The notes under the pieces were generated by a model. That model ran no database searches and was not told where the DNA came from. It saw nothing but the letters and a program-made list of their open reading frames with translations. A stretch of 64,000 nt of DNA from Buxus sempervirens. Lineage: Eukaryota > Streptophyta > Magnoliopsida > Buxales > Buxaceae. The stretch lies in the NCBI GenBank assembly GCA_947561395.2, contig OX387194.1, positions 32,622,036-32,686,035 of the forward strand, read 5' to 3'. Below, piece after piece: positions 34,312 to 45,978 of the stretch (its first letter is position 1; every line of letters begins with the position of its first letter). Both the position numbers and the translations under genes were made by a program.

Positions 34312-36699
34312 ACAATGTTTATTCTCGGATTAGCCACACTTGCGTAGAGCACCAAACCCCCATCACCTAGGCGAAGGTAGGCGTCTCTTTTGTTTAAACG
34401 AAACCTGCGTATCGTTAATGCATAGTCGCTAACGAATGCTTAGGAGACTAAGGGTTAGCGTCAGTAACGCGTGATTTCCGTAAATGCCCGATCGCTGATG
34501 GACGCCTAGGAGAACGTGGTTGGCGAACTTAAGCGTCCAAGCTTAAAAGCAAGCGCTTAGTTGGCGAACTTAGGCGAAATTAGGCGTCCAAGCATAAAAG
34601 CAATTTTAAAGGCTTGTAATGATTACAAGCCTAAACCATAATTATTTTTCTTTATTTAAATGAGTAAAAACTAAAGTTTAAATACTTTCTTCTTACTTTA
34701 TTGAATTAAACTAAACTCTAAATACTTTCATATGTCTTTTTGGCCCTCACCAAACTTTAAATAATTTGAAAAACTTAACCTAAACATACTTAGATTGTTT
34801 ACGTACATTAGTTTTTCACTAAATCTAAACTTTAATAACTTTTGATAATTTAACCATATCTTAATTAAATCATAATACTTTAAAAACCACCCACATATAT
34901 TATTAAACAATTGAATATTAATGTAATTAATACATGATTAGAACCGCACTTTAACGTGCGTGTTATGCTTTCAATTTCAGGTGTAATTAAATATCTGTCT
35001 AACACTAAATCAGGATGTCACGCTAAACTTATTTAAATATACTAAACAAAATATTATAATAAACTGAGGAACTGTTTAGAACCAGACTTTGAATTATCAA
35101 CTAAACATGAACCTAATATGCTATAAATAATAATGGAATTGAGAATTATTTGTACATTGGCTTGGTGGTCAGTTTTATTGATAACCTACTTGATGGCAGA
35201 GATGTATTGTATATTACCTGTTTGGTGGTAGAGATTACCCGTTTGGTGGCGGAGACCCTTAACCCGTTTAGTGATGGAGACCCAACCTGCTTGGTGGCAG
35301 AGATAACCCGTTTGGTGACGGAGACCCTAACCCGCTTGGTGGCAGAGACCCTTAACCCGTTTGGTGACGGAGACCCAACCTGCTTGGTGGTACAGATAAC
35401 CCGCTTAGTGGCAGAGACCCTAACCCGTTTGATGACGAAGACTCAACCTGCTTGGTGGCAGAGATAACCCGCTTGGTGGCGGAGACCCAACCTGCTTGGT
35501 GGCAGAGATAACCGGCTTGGTGGCAGAGATACCCGCTTGGTGGCGGAGACATTACCTCTTACGGGAGAGACATATTTCCTCCTGTGGGGCAGATGTATTT
35601 CCGATGGATTGCATCCTACAGGAGAGGTACCCCATGTGAGGGAGATGTAATTATGCGTGATTGCATCCCACATGGGGGATGGGTGTGTGAATTACTACTG
35701 AAAGGTGAGGAAGCTATCTCCTGCGGTAGAGGTAGATGCTATGTGTTCACATCCTGCGGTAGAGTTATGCTGTCTCCTGCAGGGGATACCTGTAGTCGTA
35801 GAGATGTGCATTCTCCTGCGGAGTAGTGTGGGTACTATGTGTTTACGTCCTGCGGCAGAGGTAGGCTACTACCTAAAGGTGGACTTCTACTATTGATTAT
35901 ATGATTGATTCTGAGATTGATTGATCGGTTTAGACATATCAAACGAGATTGTTTATTTAAATGAAATGCTTAAATGACATAATCGTACAAGACTACTAAG
36001 AATTAGTTTAAATTGTTAAAATTGAATATTATGGAATTATGAAATAAGGGTTAAATTGTTCCTAAGGAAATACAAATAAAATAAATTGAAACCAGGTACT
36101 TATGACTTATAATACATTGTTCTAATAATTAAAACGAAATTTACATAATAAACTTTCTTTATTTAGAGCACTGTTTTGAGAATGATTTTATATTGTGATT
36201 AATCGTTTACCTTACCGACTGTGATTACTCAATTATTTTACCGAGCATGAAACCACTATTATTTTCCCTATCTATATAAATTGTTTTCTACATACATAGT
36301 GTTACCTACTGAGATATTCGTATCTCACCCCTACTTTATATTCTATTTTTCAGGTCATCTTGGAGAGGACGCCATGGGTTAGACTGATAATGGGTTGAAG
36401 TCTAGAAAATCCTGAAGACAAGTGTAGGACATTTTATATAGTTGTATTTATCCTTTTGGATTAATAGTAGGTGATCTAGAACGATTTATGAGTTAGTTAA
36501 ATTTGTAGTTGCCTTTCATTTGATTAATTAATGTAATAGGATGATTCAGTTTCTAATAAATAATTTAAGCTTCCTAGCACTCTGATAAATCTTAGTTCTT
36601 TATTTTCTTATATTTAAATTGATTGTAATGTACCACAAGTTAATGCCTTGATTTGAGTCAAAATGAGAAAAAAAATGACCCAGATTCAGGGCGTTACAG
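34312..36699 (+). mobile_element. Solo LTR Z, 3' part
   Basis: It resumes Z after the W target duplication and ends GGGCGTTACA at 36699, followed by GAACT. With 8934-9907 it totals about 3.4 kb, the same as Y. It contains a GGCGAACTTA..GCGTCCAAGC repeat (34518-34600) and a minisatellite at 35150-35560. A segment near 36310-36390 (GAGATATTCGTATCTCA) matches Y at about 6020-6045 in reverse. No gene is visible. Confidence 0.8.
35150..35880. repeat. Minisatellite in LTR Z
   Basis: Units of about 21-25 bp built on CCCGCTTGGTGGCAGAGA alternate between GGCAGAGATAA, GGCGGAGACCC and TGACGGAGACCC forms to about 35560. A second group, CCTGCGGTAGAGGTA-like, runs to about 35880. Open frames across it are repeat by-products. 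Confidence 0.8.
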
Positions 36700-36704
36700 A
36701 ACTC

Positions 36705-36997
36705 AAATGTCTTGGTATTTATAGTTGCCGCCTTCGGCAACTCAATTCACGATCCTGCAATACGCCGCTACACCAGGTTCAATACATCAGCACCATTGGT
36801 TGAATATTAAAACTCACATGCCACTTCATTAAGCCAACTTTAATCATCCAAATAAAATTAAATAAATTCCCTCACCTTTATAAATAATTTTTTTCCAAGT
36901 TGGTTTACTCGGAACCTCGATCGAACCCTCTCGATCTCCGATTCTGCCTAATTTTCCAATTTGGCATTAATTAATTACTTAAATTTGGGATTTTACA
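36705..36997 (-). mobile_element. Solo LTR Y, 5' part with promoter
   Basis: This is the U3 side of Y on the minus strand, starting TGTAAAATCCC at 36997. A minus-strand TATA box near 36717-36725 directly follows a perfect inverted repeat, TTGCCG-N4-CGGCAA, so Y also has a palindrome just upstream of its TATA box. Confidence 0.75.
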
Positions 36998-37002
36998 CTA
37001 TC

Positions 37003-37606
37003 CTATCATGAACATCCGAAATGTCCCATGATTGGGCATTTTCAGCTAAGTAATCAAAGTATTCAAAAGCCTCTTCAGGTTCTTTGTCAAAAAAACTCCC
37101 CATTACACACGGTCTCCACAAATTGTTTCGTTTTGGGTTGCGAGCCTTCATAGAAAAAGCTTATAACCCTCCAATTTTCATAACCATGGTGTGGACAAGC
37201 ATTTAGAAGATCCTTAAACCTTTCCCAACATTGATAAAAAGTTCCTCCATTCTTTTGGGCAAAATTCATAATTTACCTCTTCAAGGCATTGGTCATTTGC
37301 ATTGGAAAAAATTTCTTAAGAAATTTAGTTTGCATTTCTTGCCATGTGCCTATGGACCTAGGCCTTAAAGAGTTCAACCAAGTCTTTGCCTTATCTTTTA
37401 ATGCAAAGGGGAATAGTTTCAACCTAATGACCTGCTCCGTACAAGTTTGGTCCATAAAGGTTGAGCACACCTCCTCAAACTCCTTAATATGCAGGTATGG
37501 ATTCTCTAATTTCATTCCATGAAAATGTGGAATCAAGGGAATCATACCAGGCTTAAAATTGAAGGCATGGGCTTTCATAGGCAAAATTATACAAGAAAGA
37601 GAGGTG
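37003..37606 (-). pseudogene. Athila-like gag, central part
   Basis: Minus-strand gag core: FKPGMIPLIPHFHGMKLENP, LHIKEFEEVCSTF, then LFPFALKDKAKTWLNSL and the FYQCWERFKDLLNACPHHGY block typical of Athila-type gags. A stop at 37273 and a frameshift near 37087 break it. The upstream piece is 40605-40526, separated by LTR B. The downstream piece is 5782-5062, separated by the Y-Z-W-A stack. Confidence 0.85.
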
Positions 37607-38372
37607 GTCCTTGTACGCACCTATTTTCGCACGACGAGGCGCATGCCGGAATGCGTGCCTTGGGACTATCGGAGTCGCCACTGCCTGAGAGGTGTAGGCA
37701 GACACCAAGGTACCTATTCAGGTCTAATTTGACTGGTTTGCGGCTTTTTAGAGATTTGGGCAAGTTCTCGGTTACGTCCGGGGAAGTCCGAAGACACCCC
37801 GGCCCGCCACGTCGGTTTGACGGGTCCTTCGGGTCTCCCTGGTTTTAGTCAACTTAGTCTCACTCTTTCCTAATCCAGCATGTATTCTGTTTGGTATGAT
37901 GGGGACCACTGAAAGTGTGGGTCCCCTTTAGCTGATTTTATCTTTCTTATCTTCTTGGTTAAATGGGTCGGATATGGGCCCCGTTGTAAGGCCCATGGGA
38001 ACGCCAAGTTGGGCTTGAGCCCATGGCCCAGTCAGGGTTATTGGGTAACCCTAATTTCGGATTTGGTTGTTTGATTTTGAATTAATTTAATCATAAAAAT
38101 TAAGTGGGTTAAAGATTTTAAAGGCCCAATGGGCTTGTGATTGGCCCACGATCAATTAACCAGATGGCCTATGGCTCATTTATTGCAAATGGGCTTTGGT
38201 TTGGGCCGGGTTGAATGTGGGCTCCGTTGGAAGGTCCACAAAGCCTTGGTGGGCCCATTGTCTCAAAATGGGTTTGGGTCAACCCCAAAAACCCAATAGG
38301 ATCAGACTGCATCAAAACGGGTCGGATTGGGTCCAACCGGGTCAAAGAAAATTGGTTTTTTAGCATATACAA

Positions 38373-38477
38373 TGCGGTCTGGGCAGAACCGCAGAACTAA
38401 TGTGGTTCGGGCCTGACAGCATATGAATTGCGGTCAAGCCTAAACCGCACTGAGTATGCAGTTCGGCTCAAAATTCG
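38373..38477. promoter_or_regulatory. Distal palindrome array of LTR B (4 units, 28-bp period)
   Basis: Units start at 38373, 38401, 38429 and 38457. The best are TGCGGTC-N7-AACCGCA at 38373 and 38429. The layout is 7-7-7 plus a 7-bp linker as in W, but the arms are TGCGGTC instead of TACGGGC. Confidence 0.75.
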
Positions 38478-39700
38478 AAAGCAGCCAAAACGACGACTGG
38501 GTCCGGTTCGCTTGGTTCCCTGGGATGTCCCCCGGCTTCTGTGGATTTTCAAACAGGAAAGGATTCCTGCTTTTGATCTCCTCTCAGTTCTTGAAATAGC
38601 GACTCTGGGGGTCTCTATTTATTATGGATTCAGTCCCCTTCCTCCCTCTCTTTGAAGAGATGCCATGAAGATTCAAAATGTCGCACATTAACCAACCAAA
38701 GCATTCAAGCATGTTCATTCAAACCATGCATGCCTAGCATATAAAACTATCAAGAATGGGCTATGCACGTGAAAATGACTTAGAGGGCATATAAAACAAA
38801 CAAACGAGCATGTGGAATGGTTACGAAAACATTAGATATATTATATGTGCTATTCCAAAACAAGCAATATCAATCTGGATGACCCGCTGGATATGCTGAA
38901 CATGAAGCTACATCAGGAGGATCATGACAACACAAGTCGAAACAAATCTCTGACGAATCGTGTATGATGTGTGAGCATGGTGTTTATGCATGACCTTAAG
39001 AATGTCCTAAAACATAAAAAGAGTGTAATGAAGCACATATGATCATGGTGACGTGAAATGGGATGGTGTGAAGAAGAAATAATAAGCTACTGATTACTTT
39101 AAAATAGAAGGGAAAGAGGGATAACAATTAATGGGGTACATTAGATCTCCAAGAGGACAATCCGCTCTTAAAAAGAAATGAACCATCACAAAGAAAATGT
39201 CAGCTCCAAGATAATAAAACAAGACTCTCTAATTTATATATGACTCTCTTTTCCTCCCATCTCTTCATATGAAGAATCCCCTACTATGAGGGCCTTGTTA
39301 GCATGTAAGGGAAAACAAATTGGTTAGACAAAAATAATGACAAAAAAGATCAAAGTAATCAAGAATGAGCATTCAAGGGAAACTTCATTCTTCCCTATAT
39401 TGGATGAAACATAACATTAAATCTCACCTTGATTCTACCTTTACACTTGAATCTAAGATGGTCTCCAAGTTGATGTAAGCAACCACTTCAAGAGCTTCGA
39501 AGTTCCAAAAATGGTCTTTTGTTGGTTCTTAGGAGAGTAGGAGAGTCAAAAGGAGTGAAAGGGATGCTTGAAAGGGCAAAATGGGGATAAAGAAAAGGAT
39601 TTAGAGGTTGAAGAAGGGTATGAGTGTTCAATGGCCGTGGGAGAAGAGGTGGTGACGATTGGGGGACCATCAACCTTGAGAAATGGGGGCTGGGGCCCCC

Positions 39701-39707
39701 TTTTATA
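39701..39707 (-). promoter_or_regulatory. TATA box of LTR B
   Basis: The minus strand reads CTATAAAAGGGGG, 15 bp from the proximal palindrome array. Confidence 0.65.
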
Positions 39708-39722
39708 GAAAAAAAATTCTAA

Positions 39723-39832
39723 AACCGCACTTCAAGTGCGGTCGAGCCTCTCATGTGTGCAAATCTCGAGCGGATAAGAACCCATCCGCACTTAAAGTGC
39801 GGTCCAAATTAAACCGCACTATAAGTCGCACG
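39723..39832. promoter_or_regulatory. Promoter-proximal palindrome array of LTR B
   Basis: Units start at 39723 (AACCGCA-N7-TGCGGTC), 39784 (ATCCGCA-N7-TGCGGTC) and 39812, the last two 28 bp apart. Spacers CTTCAAG and CTTAAAG are themselves near-palindromic. Arm polarity is inverted relative to the distal array. Confidence 0.7.
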
Positions 39833-40525
39833 TGTTAAATGCTTGCGGACGCAAAATTCTTCTCCATTTTGGCGAAATTCCGGATTTTTATCTGCAAATT
39901 TCTTTTATTTTCGATTTAATTTAATTACGAAAATTAGATATTTTAATAAACATTATTATTTTATTCAAGATTTTAATTTGTTATGTTCTTTTCTGCCTTT
40001 TCACCACGTGGACAGTTTTTCCTGAAAAACTTTGACTAGCCATAACTTTTTCATCTGATGTCCGATTTTAGCAAACTCAGTGGCGTTGGAATCAGGTCAA
40101 GGTTCTCTATCCACTGAGCTAAAGTTTGACAGCAAATCCAAATTTTTAGTAAAAGTTGAAAATTGCTACTTGGAAGTCAGTTTTGCTCATAGCTTGCTTT
40201 CTGGGACTCCGATTCCAGCAAACTCAGTTGCATCGGACTCGTGTCAAGATCCTTTATCTTTTGGGACCAAGTTGAGCAGCTGAACTAGGTTTTAGCAGAA
40301 AGGCAATTTCTGCTCCACTTAAGTTTTACCGGCCCATAACTTCTTCATTCGGACTCCGATTTGAACAAACTCAATTGTGTCGGAATTTCCTTTTAAATGG
40401 GAAGAAGTTTGGCTATCACCTTGCACCGGGTCAAAAGTCAACTTTTTGACCCATCCAGGTTTGACCTTTTTAATTATGATTTTCATTTTCTGCATTTTTG
40501 GATGTGCAAAAATCAGGTGCTAATA

Positions 40526-40605
40526 GTCCTAACAGGTTGAAGGTATTCTGTAAGGGTTCTAATTGGATTTGGGGCCAACCTATCATCTTGATCATTCTCG
40601 GCCAT
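40526..40605 (-). pseudogene. Athila-like gag, N-terminus
   Basis: ATG at 40605 (minus) opens MAENDQDDRLAPNPIRTLTE, a typical Athila-group gag start, and runs to the GTCCT junction of LTR B. It joins 37606 downward in the same frame once B and one duplication copy are ignored. Confidence 0.75.
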
Positions 40606-40876
40606 GGTGCTTTGAATTTCAGATTTAGAATCAAGACAAATACATGCAAATTCAGAGCAAAAATTAGAATCAAACCTAACCAACCTGTTTGTATAATCCC
40701 TAATCCGACCAGACTTGGAAATCCAATACGAACCATAAAAGAAAATGAACTAAATGAATAAAATAAAAAAAACAGCAATTAGACTAAGAGGTTCAAATAT
40801 CACCAAAGTTGTGAAGAGATTCACAACACCAAAATTTTCCTCTTAGCTGGTGGAACCACTTCTAATTACACCGATG

Positions 40877-40894
40877 TCCCCGGCAATGACGCCA
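40877..40894 (-). other. Primer binding site of the Athila-like element
   Basis: The minus strand reads TGGCGTCATTGCCGGGGA. This is the form of PBS common in Athila/Tat elements (usually TGGCGCCGTTGCCGGGGA, recalled as aspartate tRNA). It lies 270 bp upstream of the gag start. Confidence 0.75.
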
Positions 40895-40903
40895 AAAACT
40901 TGA

Positions 40904-42264
40904 TGTGATTGCAAAAGTTCTGCTCCCAAGCGTAGGAGTGTCAAGTTGTATTACTTGGGTGAGCCTCAAGGTAGATTTCCATAGGGACACGATGATTAGA
41001 AGTAAGCCATGAATATTGAAAGATTAAAAAAATGCTAAGTAAATCAAAGAAAGAAAATAATATTGAAACTATATAAACTAGTTAACAATATGCTATTTAT
41101 ACTTCAAAATTAAGCTAAACTACCTCCTAATTCTAAGAACAAAATTAGTCAAAATAGACTAACCTAATTCCTTATACACAAGAAAAAATTTGATATAAGA
41201 TAAACATGACAAAAAAATTCCATAAGAGATTCTTAAAATTTGCATGAAGGAAATTGAGATTACTTAACAAAAATTAAGGGAAATAGAATGCTGAATTTAT
41301 AAGCAATTTAAAATTGAAGAGTAAATTGTTCTAAGAATAAAAATATCAAACACCTAAGCTTTAGGTCTTGCCCTTCCATGGATTGAACCTCTATTCAGTC
41401 TCAAACTCTCTCCTACGAATGCCAAATCAGTCATGACTTAAGCATTCGGATGATTCATCCTTGAAAACTCCAAATACAATCCACCTAGCTACCTATTAGG
41501 ATTCAATCAAATGTAGATTACATAGCTGATTAGGAAAACCCAAATGATAATCCAAGCATTCAATGTGCCTATTGTCAACAGTGAATCAAAATTTACTTTG
41601 AAGAAATCCAATCATATTAATAAGAAACAATTTGAACTCCAGAAGGTTTAAACATGCTAACCAATCTGAGTTTGATGAAAACAAAGATCACAAACCATAT
41701 TCGGACTCCACCTAAGCTCAGGAACAAATTCACTCACGCATAGAAGAAGTTCTGATGTGTTCGTTCAAACCTAGCTCTAGAAAAAATGAAAATACAGCAA
41801 AAATAAAAGTGAAGAAGAAAACTAAAAGCTAAAAGCTAAAAGCTAAACCTATTTGAAAATCCCCATTTTATTGAACAACCCCCTCCTTTTTTTTTCTTGT
41901 TGCGATTCCTCCATTTCCATTTGCTGGTTTCGTTCAGCTCCTCCATTGGTTGCTTCTCAACGAACCTCCCTCCATTGGTTGAGCTCCCCATTTTGCCCCT
42001 ATTAACAAAACAAATCAATATAAGTGGAAGTGGTATACAAGTAAATTGCAAAATCTTAAAAAGAGAAATCATATTTGCAAATTTGCAATGCAAAATTAGC
42101 ACAAACCAATGCATAATTAAGCCTATTAATACCAAGATAATTTCAATTTAATGTTTAGGCTCTCTTGTGTATCCTATTGCATAATTAAGAACTTTTAAAA
42201 GACTTTTCCCTATTTTTCACTTCATTAGAAGTGCTTAATTATGCATTTCTAGCACTTTATCACA
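40904..42264 (-). mobile_element. 5' LTR of the Athila-like element
   Basis: The AT-rich non-coding block is bounded by TGTGAT next to the PBS and ATCACA at 42264, about 1.36 kb. The partner LTR expected near 4660-5060 was not recognised. The end is provisional, because LTR C is inserted only 7 bp further on. Confidence 0.55.
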
Positions 42265-42329
42265 GACCTAGTGTAAGCACCTCATTTTTGCGCTCCCCGA
42301 AAAACCAAAAATGCAAACCCTGGACAGAA

Positions 42330-43200
42330 AGTCAAACCCTAAGGGGTGAAAAGTTGACTTTTTGATCAAGTGAAATTTGGCCACCTCGCTTTATGCCATT
42401 GGATAGAGAATCTCGACACGGTTCCAACGCAACTGAGTTTGCAGGAATCGGAGTCCGGATGAAGGTTCTGCGGGCGGTCAAACTTAAGGAAAAGCCGAGA
42501 GTTGACTTTTCCTCGAATTCCGTGCCAAGTACCTTGCTTTATATCATTGGATAGAGAATCTCAACACGAGTCCAACGCAACTGAGTTTGCAGGAATCGGG
42601 GTTCGGATGAAGGTTCTGCGGGCGGTCAAACTTAAGGAAAAGCCGAGAGTTGACTTTTCCTCGAATTCCGTGCCAAGTACCTTGCTTTATATCATTGGAT
42701 AGAGAATCTCGACACGAGTCCAACGCAACTGAGTTTGTAGGAATCGGGGTCCGGATGAGGGTTCTGCGGGCGGTCAAACCTGAGCAGAGCCAAAAGTTGA
42801 CTTTCTGCTAAAATCCGATCCAGAGGCCTACCCCTAGGTCATTGGATAGAGAATCTCGACACGGTTCCAACGCAACTGAGTTTGCAGGAATCGGGGTCCG
42901 GATGAAGGTTCTGCGGGCGGTCAAACTTGAGCAGAGCCAAAAGTTGACTTTTTGCTAAAATCCGATCCAGAGGCCTACCCCTAGGTCATTGGATAGAGAA
43001 TCTCGACACGGTTCCAACGCAACTGAGTTTGCAGGAATCGAGGTCCGGATGAAGGTGCTGCGGGCGGTCAAACTTGAGCAGAGCCAAAAGTTGACTTTCT
43101 GCTAAAATCCGATCCGGAGGCCTACCCCTAGGTCATGGGATGGAGGGCTCCGATACAATTCTAATGAAACTAAGTTTGCCCAGATCGGAGTCCGGATGAA
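42330..43200. repeat. 147-148-bp tandem repeat in LTR C, about 6 units
   Basis: The anchor GGATAGAGAA recurs at 42401, 42549, 42697, 42844 and 42991, with a mutated copy near 43138. Spacings are 148, 148, 147, 147 and 147. Each unit contains CGCAACTGAGTTTGC and GGTTCTGCGGGCGGTCAAAC. Related LTRs have two or three diverged units. Confidence 0.85.
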
Positions 43201-43428
43201 GGAAATATGAGCTGACGAAATTCCCGGGCAGCAAAACCGGCAATCTGCGCACGTGGCAAAAAGCTGCACACGTGGCGAGTTGCGCAGGAAAATATCTCGT
43301 GGATTAAATCCGTAAATATCCAAACATACAAAATATCCCAGGGACTAAATCCGTGAAAATCCGAGAATATCGGATTAAATCAAAAATTGCCAGGGACTAA
43401 ATCTGAATTTTTCAGATTTTTACGTCCT

Positions 43429-43495
43429 GCGAGCGGCGGCATTAAATGATTTTCATCATTATGCCGCTCGCGCGGACGTGGCGAGCGAGCGTGCG
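43429..43495. promoter_or_regulatory. GC-rich inverted repeat before the LTR C promoter
   Basis: GCGAGCGGC at about 43429 pairs with GCCGCTCGC near 43463-43471, and an inner ATGAT..ATCAT pair lies between. GC-rich CGAGCG repeats follow. It occupies the same position relative to the TATA box as the arrays in A, B, D and E, but without clear 28- or 39-bp phasing. Confidence 0.5.
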
Positions 43496-43545
43496 CCCAC
43501 CTTGAGCTGGGCGCCAAGGTGGGCGGCACCTTTTTTTTTCTTGCC

Positions 43546-43553
43546 TATATAAC
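43546..43553 (+). promoter_or_regulatory. TATA box of LTR C
   Basis: TATATAAC in the context TTGCCTATATAACCCG. Confidence 0.6.
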
Positions 43554-44576
43554 CCGTGCGAAATCTCGCGCACAGGGTTGGAAGTTTTGGTCGAAAAAAA
43601 GCTAAGGGTTCGGGATTTTTTCTGGAGGTTGGAGGACTTTCAGGTTGTCTTTTTTGATTGGCTCCCTTTGCTGTTCTCAAGTCTTCTCTCCTCAGCCCTC
43701 CTTGCCCCCATTACCTCCTTGGACCATCCGAAGTTATTCTCATCCCTCCTCCCTCCTATCTTCTCCATCTTCACTCAAGCAAGAAGAAGTTTGGCTGCTG
43801 TTGGTGGAGCAAAGGAGCTTTCCAGCTGCCGTAGGAGCTCCAGGGGAAGTCTACGTACCTCAAGAGAGTCTCAAGCACACCAGGTATCACTCCTTGGGAC
43901 TTTCTTGTTCACATATATAAAAATGGATAGACGTTGCCATGTTTAGAAAGTTAAGTTTCTCCTCTGCTTAGATTTAGTTCGCATGTGCTAATGGCCCATT
44001 TCTATGAGCATGGAAGACTCTCAAGTTAAGAGAGACCGCGTGTGCAACTTTGTGAGAGAATGAGAGTCAAGCTCACACTCATTTGGGGTCCTCCACCCTG
44101 CTATTTTGGGGTTGTTCTTTGATTATTTTCCAGGGAGTGTGTTCCCTCTTGATTAAATCCCTGATGTATCCCTCTAAACCCCCCTCCTCTCTCCCTTCTT
44201 CGGATGTTAATGTGCCGGCTCGGAGGCCCAGTCGGGGGAGGAAAGTGCATGTAGGTCTGCATGTTGTTGTCTTGTTGTTTTTACATTGCTATACTTGCTA
44301 GCATGCTCCCATCACCCCCCTTTTTTCCTTTTTTTTTCAAACATGTTATTTCATCTGTATCTGTTTGTTTTTATCGGGTTTGTTTCTTTTCTTTTAAAGG
44401 ATTTTTATGAAGCATGAATCTTGTTTGGATTAATTTCAATATAAGTTTAAGTATGTTTTGGGGAGTGGCTGAAGCCTTGGGAGGGCTTACAGAGCCTTAA
44501 AAAATGGGTTACAGAGCTCAAAATCAGCTCAGAAATGGAGTCTGAAAGAAAAACCCAGAGCATCGGGTATCCGCCG

Positions 44577-44735
44577 AGCTCGCGCGAATCTCGCGAAGCT
44601 TGCGCGAAGCTCGCGCGAAGCTCGCGCGAAGCTCGCGCGCACCTTCGCGCGAGGCTCACGCTCATCTCGTGCGAGGTTCGCGCGAGGTCGCGCGAAGCTT
44701 GCGCTCAGCTCGCGCCCACCTCGTTTTTTTGTGTG
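44577..44735. repeat. GCGCGAAGCTC array in LTR C
   Basis: 11-bp GCGCGAAGCTC units in tandem, grading into palindromic CGCGCGAAG/CTTCGCGCG variants. It sits where A, B, D and E carry their distal palindrome arrays. Confidence 0.7.
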
Positions 44736-45978
44736 TTTTTCGCGTTTTTGGTCCGCCCGACCCGCGCCTACCTCGCGCCTAGTGCCCGAGGTCGGCGCAT
44801 ACCCCTAAAAAATGCCAAATTGATATATTTTTGAAAATTTCCAAAAATGCCCTTTACTGTACCGCGGGGGGCTTCGCCCCCCGCACCCCCCACCCTTTTG
44901 TTCGTTGCGCATCCAACTCGCACAATGAGCCAGTTTTTTTTTCTGACAAAGTGTCTATCTTGTGTCTTTTTGTGTGATTATTGTTAGATGTGAATGATAT
45001 TTCTGAACCGAACCGGATAAACCAATAGGGTTTCTGGGTCACCCGGAAACCCGACATGGGACTTGGACTCCCGGTCCAACTTGACCTCCAATGGGCCTTC
45101 CAACGGGGCCCACCAAGCCCAATAAACACCAAAGCATGCCATTAAAATAACCTAAGTAAAATGAACAATTTGAACTGGGCGGGCCAAACCCAATGCGGCC
45201 CACCCGAGTCTTGTTACATGAAATTGATGCATGAATTGCGTGGTTTGGCCGAGACCAAGGGCAAGGGCCTATCGGGCCCGCCAAAGCCCACCAACCGAAC
45301 CAAGGAAGGGTGCAAACCCTAACTTTCGGTAACTTGGGCTTACAAGCCCAGATTTGGACCGCGGGCCCCAAGCCCAATGTCCGAATCACTTTGGCAAAAT
45401 TAAAAAAAGATAAATTCAATAAAAAATACTTGGCCACCATGTGGGCCCACAAACCAGTCCGGCCTACTTGTGCATAAAAAACACTTAACCTTCAAATCTG
45501 AATCTAAAGTAAAATCAATGCACCAACCAAAGCCCAAAGGGCCTCCTAGGACAGGCCAAGGCCCACAAGGGCACACGGGCTTGACTAAGCCCACCAAGGA
45601 CACCGTGGGCCTTCCAACGGGGCCCACCCAACCAGACTCAGATCACCTAAGTAATCAAGATAAAAGCAATTAAAGGGACCCACACCACTCAGGTGGTCCC
45701 GCCAGACTTAACCAAAATTGCATATCGGATTAGGAATCAGGTGAGACCTATGTAAGCTGACTCAAACCAGGGAACCCACGGGACCCGTCATCCGACGGGG
45801 TGGACCGGGGTGTCTACGGACTTCCCCGGACCACAACCGAGAACTGACTTAGAATCTCAAACCGCAGACCAAAAGCCCTAATAGACAGGATTAGGCACCC
45901 AGGTGTCCGCCTGCACCCCATCAGGCGGTGGCGACTCCAAATTACCCCGTGCCGCGTTTCCCACGCGCGCACACCTAG

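Larger units (their letters stand above)
37612..40525 (-). mobile_element. Solo LTR B, nested in the Athila-like gag
   Basis: It is 2.9 kb, from TGTACGCACC to GGTGCTAATA, with GTCCT on both sides (37607-37611 and 40526-40530). It has the A-E family landmarks: PBS-like TGGCGACTCC (minus, 37671-37680), GGGCCCACAAG-type stretches, palindrome arrays, a minus-strand TATA box, and about 148-bp GCAAACTCA repeats (40050-40400). It has no coding capacity. Confidence 0.85.
42272..45973 (+). mobile_element. Solo LTR C
   Basis: It is 3.7 kb, from TGTAAGCACCTC to CGCGCGCACA, flanked by CCTAG (42267-42271 and 45974-45978). The plus-strand TATA box at 43546 and PBS-like TGGCGACTCC at 45929-45938 give plus orientation. 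It carries six 147-148-bp tandem units (42330-43200) and a GCGCGAAGCTC array (44577-44735). A possible splice donor follows the leader near 43880. No gene is visible. Confidence 0.85.

Noticed and set aside
35150..35880. Cys/Arg-rich frames over the LTR Z minisatellite
   Set aside because: They result from the repeat unit on both strands and are not conserved in LTR Y.
44535..44834. Arg/Ala-rich frames over 44577-44735
   Set aside because: They are translations of the GCGCGAAGCTC array in LTR C.
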